Of a DNA stretch of 26,174 nt, positions 1-7,401 are shown piece after piece (positions within the stretch are counted from its first letter, which is position 1; each line of letters begins with the position of its first letter). The position numbers and the translations under genes are program-made. Source of the DNA: JBDREF01 sp043820045. Its GTDB lineage: Bacteria; Planctomycetota; Phycisphaerae; Sedimentisphaerales; Anaerobacaceae. The notes below the pieces were generated by a model. The model worked only from the letters and a program-made list of their open reading frames with translations, did no database searches and had not been told where the DNA came from. The stretch covers positions 1 through 26,174 of the forward strand of contig JBDREF010000364.1 in NCBI GenBank assembly GCA_043820045.1, read 5' to 3'.

Positions 1-1
1 C

Positions 2-382
2 CCGGAAAGGGTACCTGTGATACTCGGCGACACGATGGGCGATCTGCGAAAATTCTATTGTCTCGCAAGCGTTATCTTCGTTGGACGCTCGCTGGTTCCG
101 ATGGGCGGCTCCGACATGATTGAGGCTGCGGCCCTCGGCAAGTGTACCATTTTTGGGCCGCACGCATTCAATTTCGAACAGACCGTCGATGCGCTTCTGG
201 CGGACGGCGGCGCAATTATGGTTAAGGATCAACAGGAATTGCTGCGGACGATGCAGAAATGCCTCGGCGAACCGGAATTCGCCGACGGAACCGCCCGAAA
301 GGGCAGGGAGGTCATCAGGAAGAATCAGGGCGCTACGCAAAAAAGCATCGAACAGATTGAAAATATCCTGAGAACGAGCTGA
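2..382 (+). CDS. waaA: 3-deoxy-D-manno-octulosonic acid (Kdo) transferase, C-terminal part
   Basis: This is the 3' end of a gene whose start lies left of the window; the frame is open to the first bases. The product would transfer Kdo from CMP-Kdo to the lipid A precursor at the inner membrane, in lipopolysaccharide synthesis. The visible part is the C-terminal nucleotide-sugar-binding half of the GT-B fold. The stretch GRSLVPMGGSDMIEAAALGK followed by FGPHAFNF matches the conserved WaaA pattern (usually SLVPxGGxNxxEPAALG and FGPHxxNF). The common His after VP is Met here. The gene ends 41 bp before a convergent homocysteine methyltransferase gene. Family assignment is firm; acceptor specificity and the number of Kdo residues added cannot be read from this fragment. 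Confidence 0.9.
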   Translation, partial: PERVPVILGDTMGDLRKFYCLASVIFVGRSLVPMGGSDMIEAAALGKCTIFGPHAFNFEQTVDALLADGGAIMVKDQQELLRTMQKCLGEPEFADGTARKGREVIRKNQGATQKSIEQIENILRTS

Positions 383-423
383 TTGAATCGACCGTGCGGT
401 CCCGAAACAGTCATGCTTCAATT

Positions 424-1332
424 TCAGCGACGTGTTCTTATCAGTTTGGCTACAGCTTCGATATGTGCCGGGCCGGTCCCGCAGCAGCCGCCGATGATGC
501 TTGCACCGGCCGAGTATATTTTCTTAGCCGCCGTCGCAAAGTCGTCTGCTGAGACTTTGTAAACGGTTTTGTCTTCCACGAGTTCGGGCTTGCCGGCGTT
601 TGGCTCGGCGCAGACTGCCACATCATTCGACAAAGTCCTCACCACCAAGACGCACCATCGAGCCAGCTCGACATATTCATCAAGTGACGCTGTGCCGCAG
701 TTAAACCCAAATGCCTCAACCCCGAGAGAGATGATTCTTGCCGCCGCAGCCTCCACGCCTACGCCCATCATTGTTTTGAAACTATCGCCGGTTTTGTCGA
801 AAGACATCGACACCAGGACGGGCAAATCTTTGCCGGCTGATTTTGCCGCTTCGACGGCGATCGTCGCTTCTTCCACGGCCATCATTGTCTCGATTATAAA
901 TCCGTCCACTCCGCCGGCCAGCAGAGCTTCGGCCTGTCGGGCAAAAGCGTCTCTCAACTCATCGGGCTTCAGTGTGCCCAAGGGTTCGAGGAAGTCCCCG
1001 CTTGGGCCGATGTTGCCAAGGACGTACTTTTCCGGGCCCGCGGCCTGCCGGGCGATTTGGGCGCCCGCCTCGTTTATTTCGGCGACTCTGTCGGCCAATC
1101 CGTATCGGGCAAGCGCGTACTTGTTGGCGCCGAGGGTATTGGTAATAAGAGCGTCGCAACCTGCCTGCAGATAGGCACTGTGGATGCCGGAGATGATGTC
1201 GGGCGACTCGATATTCAGATTATCACTGCATGTACCGGCCTCAACTCCGCGAGCAATGAGCTGAGTTCCCATCGCCCCGTCCAGCAAAAGCAACCCCTGC
1301 TTGATTTTCTCTCTCAGATCAGTAACGGGCAC
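424..1332 (-). CDS. homocysteine S-methyltransferase domain protein (stand-alone MetH N-terminal type)
   Basis: A 302-residue single-domain protein with the zinc-dependent homocysteine-binding TIM barrel (Hcy domain). It opens with LLLDGAMGTQL at residues 14-24, as at the start of cobalamin-dependent MetH and of BHMT/MmuM. The three zinc ligands are visible: Cys212 in GFNCG and Cys283/Cys284 in GGCCGT. No folate- or cobalamin-binding domain follows, so the methyl donor is unknown: S-methylmethionine, betaine, or a corrinoid protein encoded elsewhere. The GTG start is chosen because GGAGAG lies five bases upstream (1338-1343). It follows the lipoprotein gene by 22 bp and is probably the last gene of that transcript. 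The domain call is strong; the exact reaction is inferred. Confidence 0.88.
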   Translation of the reverse strand: MPVTDLREKIKQGLLLLDGAMGTQLIARGVEAGTCSDNLNIESPDIISGIHSAYLQAGCDALITNTLGANKYALARYGLADRVAEINEAGAQIARQAAGPEKYVLGNIGPSGDFLEPLGTLKPDELRDAFARQAEALLAGGVDGFIIETMMAVEEATIAVEAAKSAGKDLPVLVSMSFDKTGDSFKTMMGVGVEAAAARIISLGVEAFGFNCGTASLDEYVELARWCVLVVRTLSNDVAVCAEPNAGKPELVEDKTVYKVSADDFATAAKKIYSAGASIIGGCCGTGPAHIEAVAKLIRTRR

Positions 1333-1354
1333 AAGAACTCTCCGACTTGGTTTC

Positions 1355-2209
1355 TTACTGAGGCTCTTCGATCCACTTTCCGCCGACGATTTGGCGCACG
1401 TGCTTGAAACCTCGCGGCTTCTGGCGGCCGAAAAGCAAATTACGCCGCTGTTCGGTGATTTCTGCGGGTTTTACGGACTGAAGATTAATGGTAATACTGA
1501 GTGAATCTTCTGTCTGCCGGCCCTGTGTTGTCACCTCTATCACGCTGGGAACGAAAAAGCCGTCGGACACTTCTTCGTATTTGTCCAGTTCCGCGCCGGC
1601 GACCGGCCGGCCGTTGGAATCGAAGAACTCGATTCGCCTGACCCTGTATTCGCAGCTATAAACATAGATTTTCTTTGTTACGACGCCATGCTCTCGTTTT
1701 GAGAGTATGTCAAAAGCGCCTTCGTTCGACAGAGACCAGTCCTGCTCCGTGTCCACTTCCCAAATCCCGAGGGCTTCAAGCAGTGTCCTGGGATTCATCA
1801 CAGGTCCTTCGGATGTGTCCTGGTCGGACCATTTGCCCCAATAGTAACGGCTGATTTCCTTTGGTCTTATCGCCAGCCAGAACTCGTCTTCATTCGAGCC
1901 GAGCACCACCGCCTTGGGGATCACAGCCTTGTCGGCTTGCAGGTAAATGTTAAGAGGGGGGTCAACCCAGAGTTTTACGCTGAGGTTCTCGCTCTGCGGC
2001 TTCTTTTTTCCTTCGACATAATACTCCATGCGGCATTGCCCATCGGCCTTCAGCGGCGCCATGTTTTGTGAGTGTGACTGCAGAGCCGCCAGCGCCTCGG
2101 ACACAGAGCCTTTGCCGGGGCAGGTCTCCATGCGTTCGAGAATATGTGACTGGCAGCCGGCAAGAATAAGTGCTGTTGCGGCGATGGATAGTACTAATCT
2201 GCCCGGCAT
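1355..2209 (-). CDS. lipoprotein of unknown function
   Basis: A 284-residue protein with a classic lipoprotein signal peptide: a short n-region, a hydrophobic core, and a lipobox ending LILAGC with the lipidated Cys at residue 19. The mature part is rich in alternating beta-strand-like segments (for example the region around NIYLQADKAVIP and KKIYVYSCEYRVRRIEF). This resembles the lipid-handling LolA/LolB or DUF4292 type of half-barrel, but I cannot confirm a family. No catalytic motif is visible. It lies 70 bp downstream of the 177-residue hypothetical gene and 22 bp upstream of the homocysteine methyltransferase gene on the same strand. Position suggests co-transcription, not a shared function. 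Likely anchored in the outer or inner membrane facing the periplasm. Confidence 0.75.
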   Translation of the reverse strand: MPGRLVLSIAATALILAGCQSHILERMETCPGKGSVSEALAALQSHSQNMAPLKADGQCRMEYYVEGKKKPQSENLSVKLWVDPPLNIYLQADKAVIPKAVVLGSNEDEFWLAIRPKEISRYYWGKWSDQDTSEGPVMNPRTLLEALGIWEVDTEQDWSLSNEGAFDILSKREHGVVTKKIYVYSCEYRVRRIEFFDSNGRPVAGAELDKYEEVSDGFFVPSVIEVTTQGRQTEDSLSITINLQSVKPAEITEQRRNLLFGRQKPRGFKHVRQIVGGKWIEEPQ

Positions 2210-2279
2210 CTTGTGATGACTCCTAAAAATCCGTTCTCTCTTCCGAATACATAAATCCGTTTCGTGATGCGCAGCGAGC

Positions 2280-2813
2280 TTACAAATCCGCGTGGAGAAT
2301 CTCGCCTATCTGCGACGACAACTGCTCGATCTGCTCCTCGTTGAGATGCGGATTCACCACCTCGACGATCTCCTTGTCGCCCGCCACTCTCAGACGCCAG
2401 ATTTCCTTCTCGTCCTCGGTTCTGGCCTCGTCGTATTTTAGAATCCTCTTCCGCATCAGTATTAGCGCCAGTACGAAGCGAAAAACTATTTTTTCCCGTT
2501 CTGTTTCCTTTTCCAGCCTTTCGAAAAATGCCATCAGCATCTGGTCGTCAATGAATAGCTGTTTTTTCTGCCCCGGATCCGGCAGTCTGGTTTTCCAGTG
2601 GCAAAACACATCCGGTTTCTGGCTCTCCCAATAGTCATCGCAGAAATCCCGCCGTTGGAGTCCCTCCGCGGTCTCTACCAAAGCGCCAAAATAATCCTCG
2701 CCGTATTCGATCTTCTTGCCGCTGCCATAACATTGCCCCAGCGGCTTGTTGATTTCCCATTGGTCCATCGTGATTCTTTGCCTATCCGTAATAATATCCG
2801 TGATATGGCTCAT
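2280..2813 (-). CDS. conserved hypothetical protein with a Cys-containing N-terminal motif (planctomycete-type family)
   Basis: A 177-residue soluble protein. Near the N-terminus it carries W-x-I-x-KPLGQC-x-x-SGKKIEYGEDYF, then RRDFC and a W/F-rich segment ending CHWKTRLP. Cysteines are at 28, 58 and 71. From memory, this layout is typical of a hypothetical family frequent in planctomycetes, a zinc-ribbon-like head with no assigned function. The C-terminal half is helical and highly charged. The start codon overlaps the stop of the upstream HhH gene as ATGA (2810-2813), so translation is probably coupled. Met16 at 2768 is an alternative start, since the recognisable domain begins there. No enzymatic motif is seen. 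Confidence 0.72.
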   Translation of the reverse strand: MSHITDIITDRQRITMDQWEINKPLGQCYGSGKKIEYGEDYFGALVETAEGLQRRDFCDDYWESQKPDVFCHWKTRLPDPGQKKQLFIDDQMLMAFFERLEKETEREKIVFRFVLALILMRKRILKYDEARTEDEKEIWRLRVAGDKEIVEVVNPHLNEEQIEQLSSQIGEILHADL

Positions 2814-3166
2814 TCAAACTTCAGCCACTCACCCACGTTCTGAGCCGTTTTAGGCCCTATTCCGTCAACTTTCTCCAGATCGTGCAAGTCCCGGAAGACC
2901 GGACCACTGCCGGCCTTTCCATTGCAATTTTCGCGGTATGCCACTACTGCGCCGGCTCGCGTAACGCCCAGACCCGGCAGTCTCACCAGGCTTTCCAAAG
3001 GTGCTGTGTTCGGATTTATTCGATCCTCCGACTCAATTTCACGTTGGCCGGAAACCGGCCCGGATACTCCGGAATTGGAGACAAAACCCCATCCAAAGCT
3101 GACAGCAACGCATACGCTGATGACAAACGCGAATGATTGAATGCTGTTTTGCCTGGCTTGCCACAT
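2810..3166 (-). CDS. membrane-anchored helix-hairpin-helix protein, ComEA-like
   Basis: A 118-residue protein with one hydrophobic N-terminal segment (about residues 11-30) and then a tandem helix-hairpin-helix domain (about 49-117). The hairpins are visible as LVRLPGLGVTRAG and KVDGIGPKTAQNV, preceded by INPNTAPLESL, the usual opening of ComEA DNA-binding domains. ComEA-type proteins bind double-stranded DNA non-specifically outside the inner membrane during natural transformation, but similar small HhH proteins occur without competence genes, and no other com or pil gene is in this window. Between the two hairpins there is an insert of about 15 residues (NGKAGSGPVF region). Its stop overlaps the next gene's start (ATGA). 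The GH10-like gene ends 57 bp upstream. Confidence 0.82.
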   Translation of the reverse strand: MWQARQNSIQSFAFVISVCVAVSFGWGFVSNSGVSGPVSGQREIESEDRINPNTAPLESLVRLPGLGVTRAGAVVAYRENCNGKAGSGPVFRDLHDLEKVDGIGPKTAQNVGEWLKFE

Positions 3167-3223
3167 AATCTATCGTATAGTACTGCCTCCCTGGATCCCG
3201 AGCAACGAGGAACGGGGCACGGT

Positions 3224-4699
3224 TCATCGGCCGAAAATGCCGTCATGCAGTTTCTTCAGAGTTCGAAACGACTCTTTGGGTTCGAGCTGTTCGGTCAGCA
3301 GGCCACTGTGGGCGATGGTACTGTCCTCGGTATCGACGAGGTTCGAATAAGTCACGGAACTTACGAACGGCTTACTGAGCGCAATCTTATAGAACTGTTC
3401 GATCCATTGTCCCTGCTGGGCCTGGTTCCAGTGTTCATGCCATATTCCGGCAACTTCCCCGTCGTACAGGCCGTCGCCGTTTTGGCTTGGGACCTCAACG
3501 TTCGTCATGTACAGGGGCTTGGCAATGGGCCCGAAGTAATCCAGGATTGCCGATATCTGCATCATATCTCTGACGTGCATGCCGGATTGATTCTTGCCGA
3601 ACCGCACCGGCAGTCCGAACGCATCAAAAGTGATTCCGCTCTGAACAACCATGTCCATATAAACCAACGGCGGGATACTGTTTGGCGTGGTTGCGTAATA
3701 TTCTCCCCATGGGTTGCTGACTTCTATTATCTTCATCGCCCTGTCACTCGCCTGTTTCACGGCCATGTTGGCCGCGCGGGTCATTTCCAGAATCTGCTCG
3801 AATCCGAATCCGAAATGGTTAAACACATTCAGACCGCTTATCGCATACCATGTGTGAATGACCCCGCTATAGCGAGAAACAACCTCCGAGACAAAGTGGT
3901 ATGCCATTTCGCGAATCTTTTCAAAACCTGCTTCGCCGCGAAGCAGCCATTTCGGCAAAGACTCTTTTGAGAAACAGAGCAACGGCCCTGCGCTGAGCGA
4001 GAGTTTCTTCTTGCCCAGCACCTCGACACAGGCGTCAATCGTCGAAAAGTCGAAATCTCCTTTGCCGGGCTCTACCAGAGCCCAGTTGACGGGAATCGTT
4101 ACCGATCCGAACAGCTCCAGCAACTTCTCGATATACGCGGGATTGTCGATTTTCGCACGATCAGCTCTGCAGCCAAAGCAGCCTCGGCCAAACCCGTGGC
4201 CCTTGCTTCTCGTCTTGAGAAGTGACTCTGCCTGTTTTATCGCGAGTTTCTCAGAGAAGAGCAGAGCTTTCTTGAGCGCCTCATCCGCCAGAATGGATGC
4301 TTCCGACGGCTTGGATATGTTTTGAATTGCCCGAATAAGTAAATCCTGGGATTGTCTCAACAAATCCGCAAGGCCCTCTATGCTGTTGAAAAACAGCCAA
4401 TCCTCCCGCTTGTTGACGATTTGCATCAGCTTTGCACGAGCTATCTCGACGTTCAGGTTGTACGGCCGCTCCCTCTCGGGCAGACAGGTTGTCGGCAGCA
4501 AAACACTGCCGAAACCCTCGACAGGCCAGAGCAGAGCCAATCCTGCCGTCTCCAGATTTGACTTTGTGCACTCGATGGATCCGTCATTGAAGGTGATTTG
4601 GGCTCGGCGGATGCCGATTCCGTCGCCGCCGAAAAGATACGCGCCGCACGGGGTGAATTTGTCAACAACCTTACCGTTCCTAAAAACCTGAAATTTCAC
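3224..4699 (-). CDS. GH10 (endo-xylanase) fold protein lacking both catalytic glutamates
   Basis: A 491-residue protein. Residues about 185-480 follow the glycoside hydrolase family 10 barrel: VTIPVNWALVEPGKGDFDFS (200-219) matches the family's N-x-x-K/W-x-x-x-x-P-x-x-G-x-F-x-F region, LPKWLL is at 248-253, and VVSRYSGVIHTW is at 273-284. Where GH10 has W-D-V-V-N-E (acid/base Glu) this protein has WYAISG (284-289), and where it has I-T-E-L-D (nucleophile) it has MTNVE (398-402). So both catalytic residues appear replaced. The first 180 residues form a separate domain with no family I recognise. There is no signal peptide. The GTG start is supported by AAAGGGA seven bases upstream. A promoter fits about 95 bases upstream. 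Function is unknown; it is likely a non-hydrolytic or altered enzyme. Confidence 0.75.
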   Translation of the reverse strand: MKFQVFRNGKVVDKFTPCGAYLFGGDGIGIRRAQITFNDGSIECTKSNLETAGLALLWPVEGFGSVLLPTTCLPERERPYNLNVEIARAKLMQIVNKREDWLFFNSIEGLADLLRQSQDLLIRAIQNISKPSEASILADEALKKALLFSEKLAIKQAESLLKTRSKGHGFGRGCFGCRADRAKIDNPAYIEKLLELFGSVTIPVNWALVEPGKGDFDFSTIDACVEVLGKKKLSLSAGPLLCFSKESLPKWLLRGEAGFEKIREMAYHFVSEVVSRYSGVIHTWYAISGLNVFNHFGFGFEQILEMTRAANMAVKQASDRAMKIIEVSNPWGEYYATTPNSIPPLVYMDMVVQSGITFDAFGLPVRFGKNQSGMHVRDMMQISAILDYFGPIAKPLYMTNVEVPSQNGDGLYDGEVAGIWHEHWNQAQQGQWIEQFYKIALSKPFVSSVTYSNLVDTEDSTIAHSGLLTEQLEPKESFRTLKKLHDGIFGR

Positions 4700-4800
4700 T
4701 TTTTCCCTTTATTTATTACCGTGTGCCACTCAGCTCTGTCATCGCCGACCGGGCGCAAAATCCTACACCTTGCCCGCTTATGCCCGGCGACAACTCGCAG

Positions 4801-4829
4801 ATTGTAGCAGTGATGTTGCGAAAAGGCAA
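4801..4829 (-). promoter_or_regulatory. sigma-70-type promoter for the GH10-like gene
   Basis: On the minus strand TTGCCT (4829-4824) and TACAAT (4806-4801) are 17 bases apart, matching the -35/-10 consensus at 4/6 and 5/6. Transcription would begin near 4794, giving a leader of about 95 bases before the GTG start at 4699. Confidence 0.5.
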
Positions 4830-4903
4830 TTCAAACTTTGCCCAGGGCCAATTTTATCAATTGTGGAAATGTGCCGTGAGGTACGACGTGTGCGACAGGA
4901 AGA

Positions 4904-5374
4904 TCAGTTTGATATTGCCTCAGCGTCACTGCACAGACGGTATTGCTTCATCTGAACTTCGTAAAGCAGGTTGCTCTTCTCGATGAGTCTGGCTATGAGA
5001 CTGAGTTGATTGAGCACTATTTCAATCAGATTTATATTTATCAGGGTCGATTCCGGGCTGTATTGTGGCAGAGCAATGATCACGTATCCGCAATTGCTCT
5101 GATCCGTTGCCAATTGCGCCGCGATGATACTGCAGTCGTTGACCTGTGTTACGACCGGTTCGGCGCCATCGTCAATCTTGGCGCAGAGTTCCTTCAGAAA
5201 CGACTCACTTATATCCAATTTGGCTAATTCCGCCGAATCGCTGGGCCAGCTATTGCCGTCCCTGTCCATGATCAGCATCAGCGGTCCCTGCTCGGGCAAA
5301 ACCTCGAAGACCTGCCTTGCTATCTGCTCGTTGAGCATGAAGTTTCGAGAAGACACCGGTTCGTATACGTTCAT
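4904..5374 (-). CDS. hypothetical protein, possibly a stand-alone GAF-like sensor
   Basis: A 156-residue soluble protein that I do not recognise. Residues about 20-125 alternate strands and helices (GPLMLIMDRDGNSW, then IIAAQLATDQ and GYVIIALPQYS). A long amphipathic helix runs from about 110 to 145, as at the end of GAF domains that normally feed a signalling output domain; here there is none. GAF-like is a guess from this layout only. ATG start with AAGGAG eight bases upstream. A 19-bp AT palindrome abuts that ribosome binding site (see 5387-5405). It follows the amidase gene after a 186-bp gap and is the last gene of the strand run that starts with the STAS/RsbW pair, which makes a signalling role conceivable. 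Confidence 0.6.
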   Translation of the reverse strand: MNVYEPVSSRNFMLNEQIARQVFEVLPEQGPLMLIMDRDGNSWPSDSAELAKLDISESFLKELCAKIDDGAEPVVTQVNDCSIIAAQLATDQSNCGYVIIALPQYSPESTLININLIEIVLNQLSLIARLIEKSNLLYEVQMKQYRLCSDAEAISN

Positions 5375-5386
5375 CAGGACAACTCC

Positions 5387-5405
5387 TTATTCATTTTTTG
5401 AATAA
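5387..5405. repeat. AT-rich palindrome adjoining a ribosome binding site
   Basis: TTATTCA (5387-5393) and TGAATAA (5399-5405) form a perfect 7-bp inverted repeat around five Ts. On the minus strand its last two bases are the first two of the AAGGAG ribosome binding site of the 156-residue gene. It could be an operator or a weak RNA hairpin masking the site. Confidence 0.45.
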
Positions 5406-5560
5406 TGCAGCCACCTGAGACTTCGGTATTATTGTGCGGCGACTTCTCAAGCCGTGATTTTTTGGGCCAATTCTGCTCGAAAAGACCAATTCCCAAGCTC
5501 GGGGATGTGATTATAGGACGCTATGGACCCGTTGCCGGAAGACAGGCGGTAAGGGAGGAT

Positions 5561-6214
5561 TCAGGAACCGAGCATGTCTTTGAACGCTTCTATCGAGAAC
5601 CTTCTGCCGGGGCATTCGGTCACGCGGCCTCCGGGCGTGTTGTTATGACCGTAGATGCGGGTCTTCGAAATATCGTAACGCTCTTGCAGAAATTGGACAA
5701 GTTTCGCAAGCGACCGCATTTGCTGTGCTGTGGGGACCGTGTAATCGAAATTGCCGACGAGGCAGATTCCCACGGCGTCCTCATTGGCCCAGTTGCCGGG
5801 TGTACCTCCGCAATGGGCGCCGGCAATCTGTTTTCGCCAGCGGAATGTTACCTCAATCTGGCCGTCCATGCTGTCAGTCCCGTTGCCAATAACAAAATCG
5901 TAGCCTATGCCGTCCCAGTGGTTTTCCTCCCGGTGCATCCTGTCGAAGATAGCGGCGTCTCCGTTTTCCGTGGCGGAGTGATGTATTACTATGGCTGTCC
6001 ATTTCTTCTCGACGTCGGAAGGAGGAAGCCAACCCGGAGGAAAGCTCTCTTCAGCGATTTTTGGGGCCGGTTTGGGCTTTATGACCTTTGGCGCAACGGG
6101 CTGAGGCTCGGTTTTGGCGGTGCTGTGCACAATCCGCGGCATGGGTTCGCGATTGGATGCGCAGCCGGCCAGAGCCAGAAAACAAAAGCAAGAGATAAGA
6201 GTTCTCTCAGACAC
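5561..6214 (-). CDS. lipoprotein N-acetylmuramoyl-L-alanine amidase (amidase_2/PGRP fold)
   Basis: A 217-residue protein with a lipobox ending LALAGC (lipid-bearing Cys18), a Pro/Lys-rich linker (about 36-66) and a zinc amidase domain (about 70-215) of the T7-lysozyme/AmpD/PGRP type. Likely zinc ligands are the His in IVIHHSAT (78/79), His190 in YGHN and Cys201 in TECPG. The His-His-Cys set is that of T7 lysozyme and PGRPs. The usual GHRD is GHNN here. It would cut the bond between muramic acid and the stem peptide, from a periplasmic membrane anchor. That is notable if the host is a planctomycete, whose peptidoglycan was long thought absent. The GTG start gives the complete signal peptide; the ribosome binding site is weak. 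It lies 80 bp after the RsbW-type gene on the same strand. Confidence 0.88.
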   Translation of the reverse strand: MSERTLISCFCFLALAGCASNREPMPRIVHSTAKTEPQPVAPKVIKPKPAPKIAEESFPPGWLPPSDVEKKWTAIVIHHSATENGDAAIFDRMHREENHWDGIGYDFVIGNGTDSMDGQIEVTFRWRKQIAGAHCGGTPGNWANEDAVGICLVGNFDYTVPTAQQMRSLAKLVQFLQERYDISKTRIYGHNNTPGGRVTECPGRRFSIEAFKDMLGS

Positions 6215-6294
6215 TATCCGGGATTTCCCCCTTGTGTACAGCTTTCCTTAGGTTCGGTTGAAAAGGACTTGTCTGTGCTCTGCCGGGACAGGTT

Positions 6295-6732
6295 TTAGCC
6301 CCCCGATAGATGCGGTTTTTCCTTGTACCTGACCATGTACACGCCATTGCCATGCTCGTTGTATTTCACTATGTCCATATACGAATTCATCAACAGCAGT
6401 CCTCTGCCTCCGGGCTCGTAGAGACCTTCGCCCAGCCGCGGATCCACCACCGATTCCGGCGAAAATCCTTCTCCTTCGTCCGTTACAGATATTTCGACCT
6501 TTTCCGAATCGACAGAGTAGTCAATCTTGACCTTCTTTGTCGAGTCCATCTTGTTGCCGTGCTTGACGGCATTGAGAAAAGCCTCCTCCAACGTCAGGTG
6601 AACCGCGAAAATATCGTCCTTATCGAAATTGTTGGCTTCGAGCCTGGACATAATCTGCTTGCACACATCAACAACGGCCGATGGCTTGCTTTCCACGACT
6701 ATTGAGCAGTTGATAGGTGCTTTTGAGGCCAT
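6295..6732 (-). CDS. RsbW/SpoIIAB-type anti-sigma factor serine kinase (HATPase domain)
   Basis: A 145-residue single-domain GHKL ATPase. The N box is EEAFLNAVKHGN (49-60), the G1 box DEGEGF (85-90), and the G2 box GGRGLLLM (108-115). In the family, such proteins bind either a sigma factor or an STAS antagonist and phosphorylate the antagonist on Ser. It lies 34 bp downstream of an STAS gene and is clearly its partner. No sigma factor, PP2C phosphatase or receiver domain is in this window, so the regulated target is unknown. In planctomycetes such pairs are common and not always linked to a sigma factor. Confidence 0.88.
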   Translation of the reverse strand: MASKAPINCSIVVESKPSAVVDVCKQIMSRLEANNFDKDDIFAVHLTLEEAFLNAVKHGNKMDSTKKVKIDYSVDSEKVEISVTDEGEGFSPESVVDPRLGEGLYEPGGRGLLLMNSYMDIVKYNEHGNGVYMVRYKEKPHLSGG

Positions 6733-6766
6733 AACCTACAAGGCAAGAAACCTTTTCCCAATTTGA

Positions 6767-7126
6767 TCAGGATAAATCTTCGACGGCGCTTTCAACATCG
6801 TTATATATATCGAAAGTTTTGGTCAGTCGCGTTATTTTGAAAATCTCATAAATTTTCGGGTTTATGTTACAGAGCCTCAGTTGTCCTTCGTGCTCGTGTA
6901 TTCTCTTGCTGATCCGGATCAAAAGTCCGAGAACAGCCGACGACAAGAATCGGACGTTACCGAAGTCCAAAATCAGGTTTATCCGCTCTGCCTGCTCGAT
7001 AATGGATGTGATCAAGTCCTGGAGTGCTTCGATGTCCTTTTCTTCGAGAATTTTTTCGTCGGTGAAACCCACTATTGCGGCTTTGCCGGCGTACTCAACG
7101 CTAATTCTTGGCTTGATTTCGGCCAT
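6767..7126 (-). CDS. STAS-domain anti-sigma factor antagonist (RsbV/SpoIIAA type)
   Basis: A 119-residue single STAS domain. The strand LILDFGNVRF is followed by LSSAVLGLLI (61-70), the position of the phosphorylatable serine (Ser62 or Ser63). The start is placed at the second ATG (7126, MAEIK) and not at 7138: the bases between them include GGAG at a proper distance upstream of the second ATG, while nothing suitable precedes the first. Unphosphorylated antagonists sequester the RsbW-type kinase, and phosphorylation frees it. First gene of the run with the kinase gene 34 bp downstream, behind a strong promoter at 7164-7192. Confidence 0.88.
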   Translation of the reverse strand: MAEIKPRISVEYAGKAAIVGFTDEKILEEKDIEALQDLITSIIEQAERINLILDFGNVRFLSSAVLGLLIRISKRIHEHEGQLRLCNINPKIYEIFKITRLTKTFDIYNDVESAVEDLS

Positions 7127-7163
7127 ATTTGTCTCCATGACAAAAACGTAAAACTACAGCGAA

Positions 7164-7192
7164 ATCCTAAGCCGTGGGGGCCGGGATGTCAA
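7164..7192 (-). promoter_or_regulatory. sigma-70-type promoter for the STAS/RsbW operon
   Basis: On the minus strand a perfect TTGACA (7192-7187) and TAGGAT (7169-7164) are 17 bases apart. The predicted start near 7157 leaves a leader of about 31 bases to the ATG at 7126. This supports the choice of 7126 and suggests housekeeping-type transcription of the pair. Confidence 0.62.
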
Positions 7193-7270
7193 GCGTTTTG
7201 GTTATCGGCGGCAAATTTGGATTCCCCTGACCGGTTACAGCAAGAGGGACGGCTCGATTTGGGAATGTTC

Positions 7271-7299
7271 TTGCAATTGCGAGTTTGGAAGCATAGAAT
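7271..7299 (+). promoter_or_regulatory. sigma-70-type promoter for the MazG-like gene
   Basis: TTGCAA (7271-7276) and TAGAAT (7294-7299) are exactly 17 bases apart, divergent from the STAS promoter. The predicted start near 7306 gives a leader of about 96 bases before the ATG at 7402. Confidence 0.52.
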
Positions 7300-7401
7300 T
7301 CGTTCTGTGTGTTCTCAAGGAAATTTGAACGTATTTGGGCTGCTGATACAAAAGTGTGATCCAGTCCTGTATTCTTGTTCGTGTATTTGAGCCTGTGGAA
7401 A

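Noticed and set aside
383..423. Possible hairpin terminator GACC-GTGC-GGTC after the Kdo transferase gene
   Set aside because: The stem is only four bp with no T-run; too weak to call.
5405..6298. A 297-codon open frame on the plus strand
   Set aside because: It is antisense to the lipoprotein amidase, whose lipobox and zinc ligands are clear. The translation has no recognisable feature.
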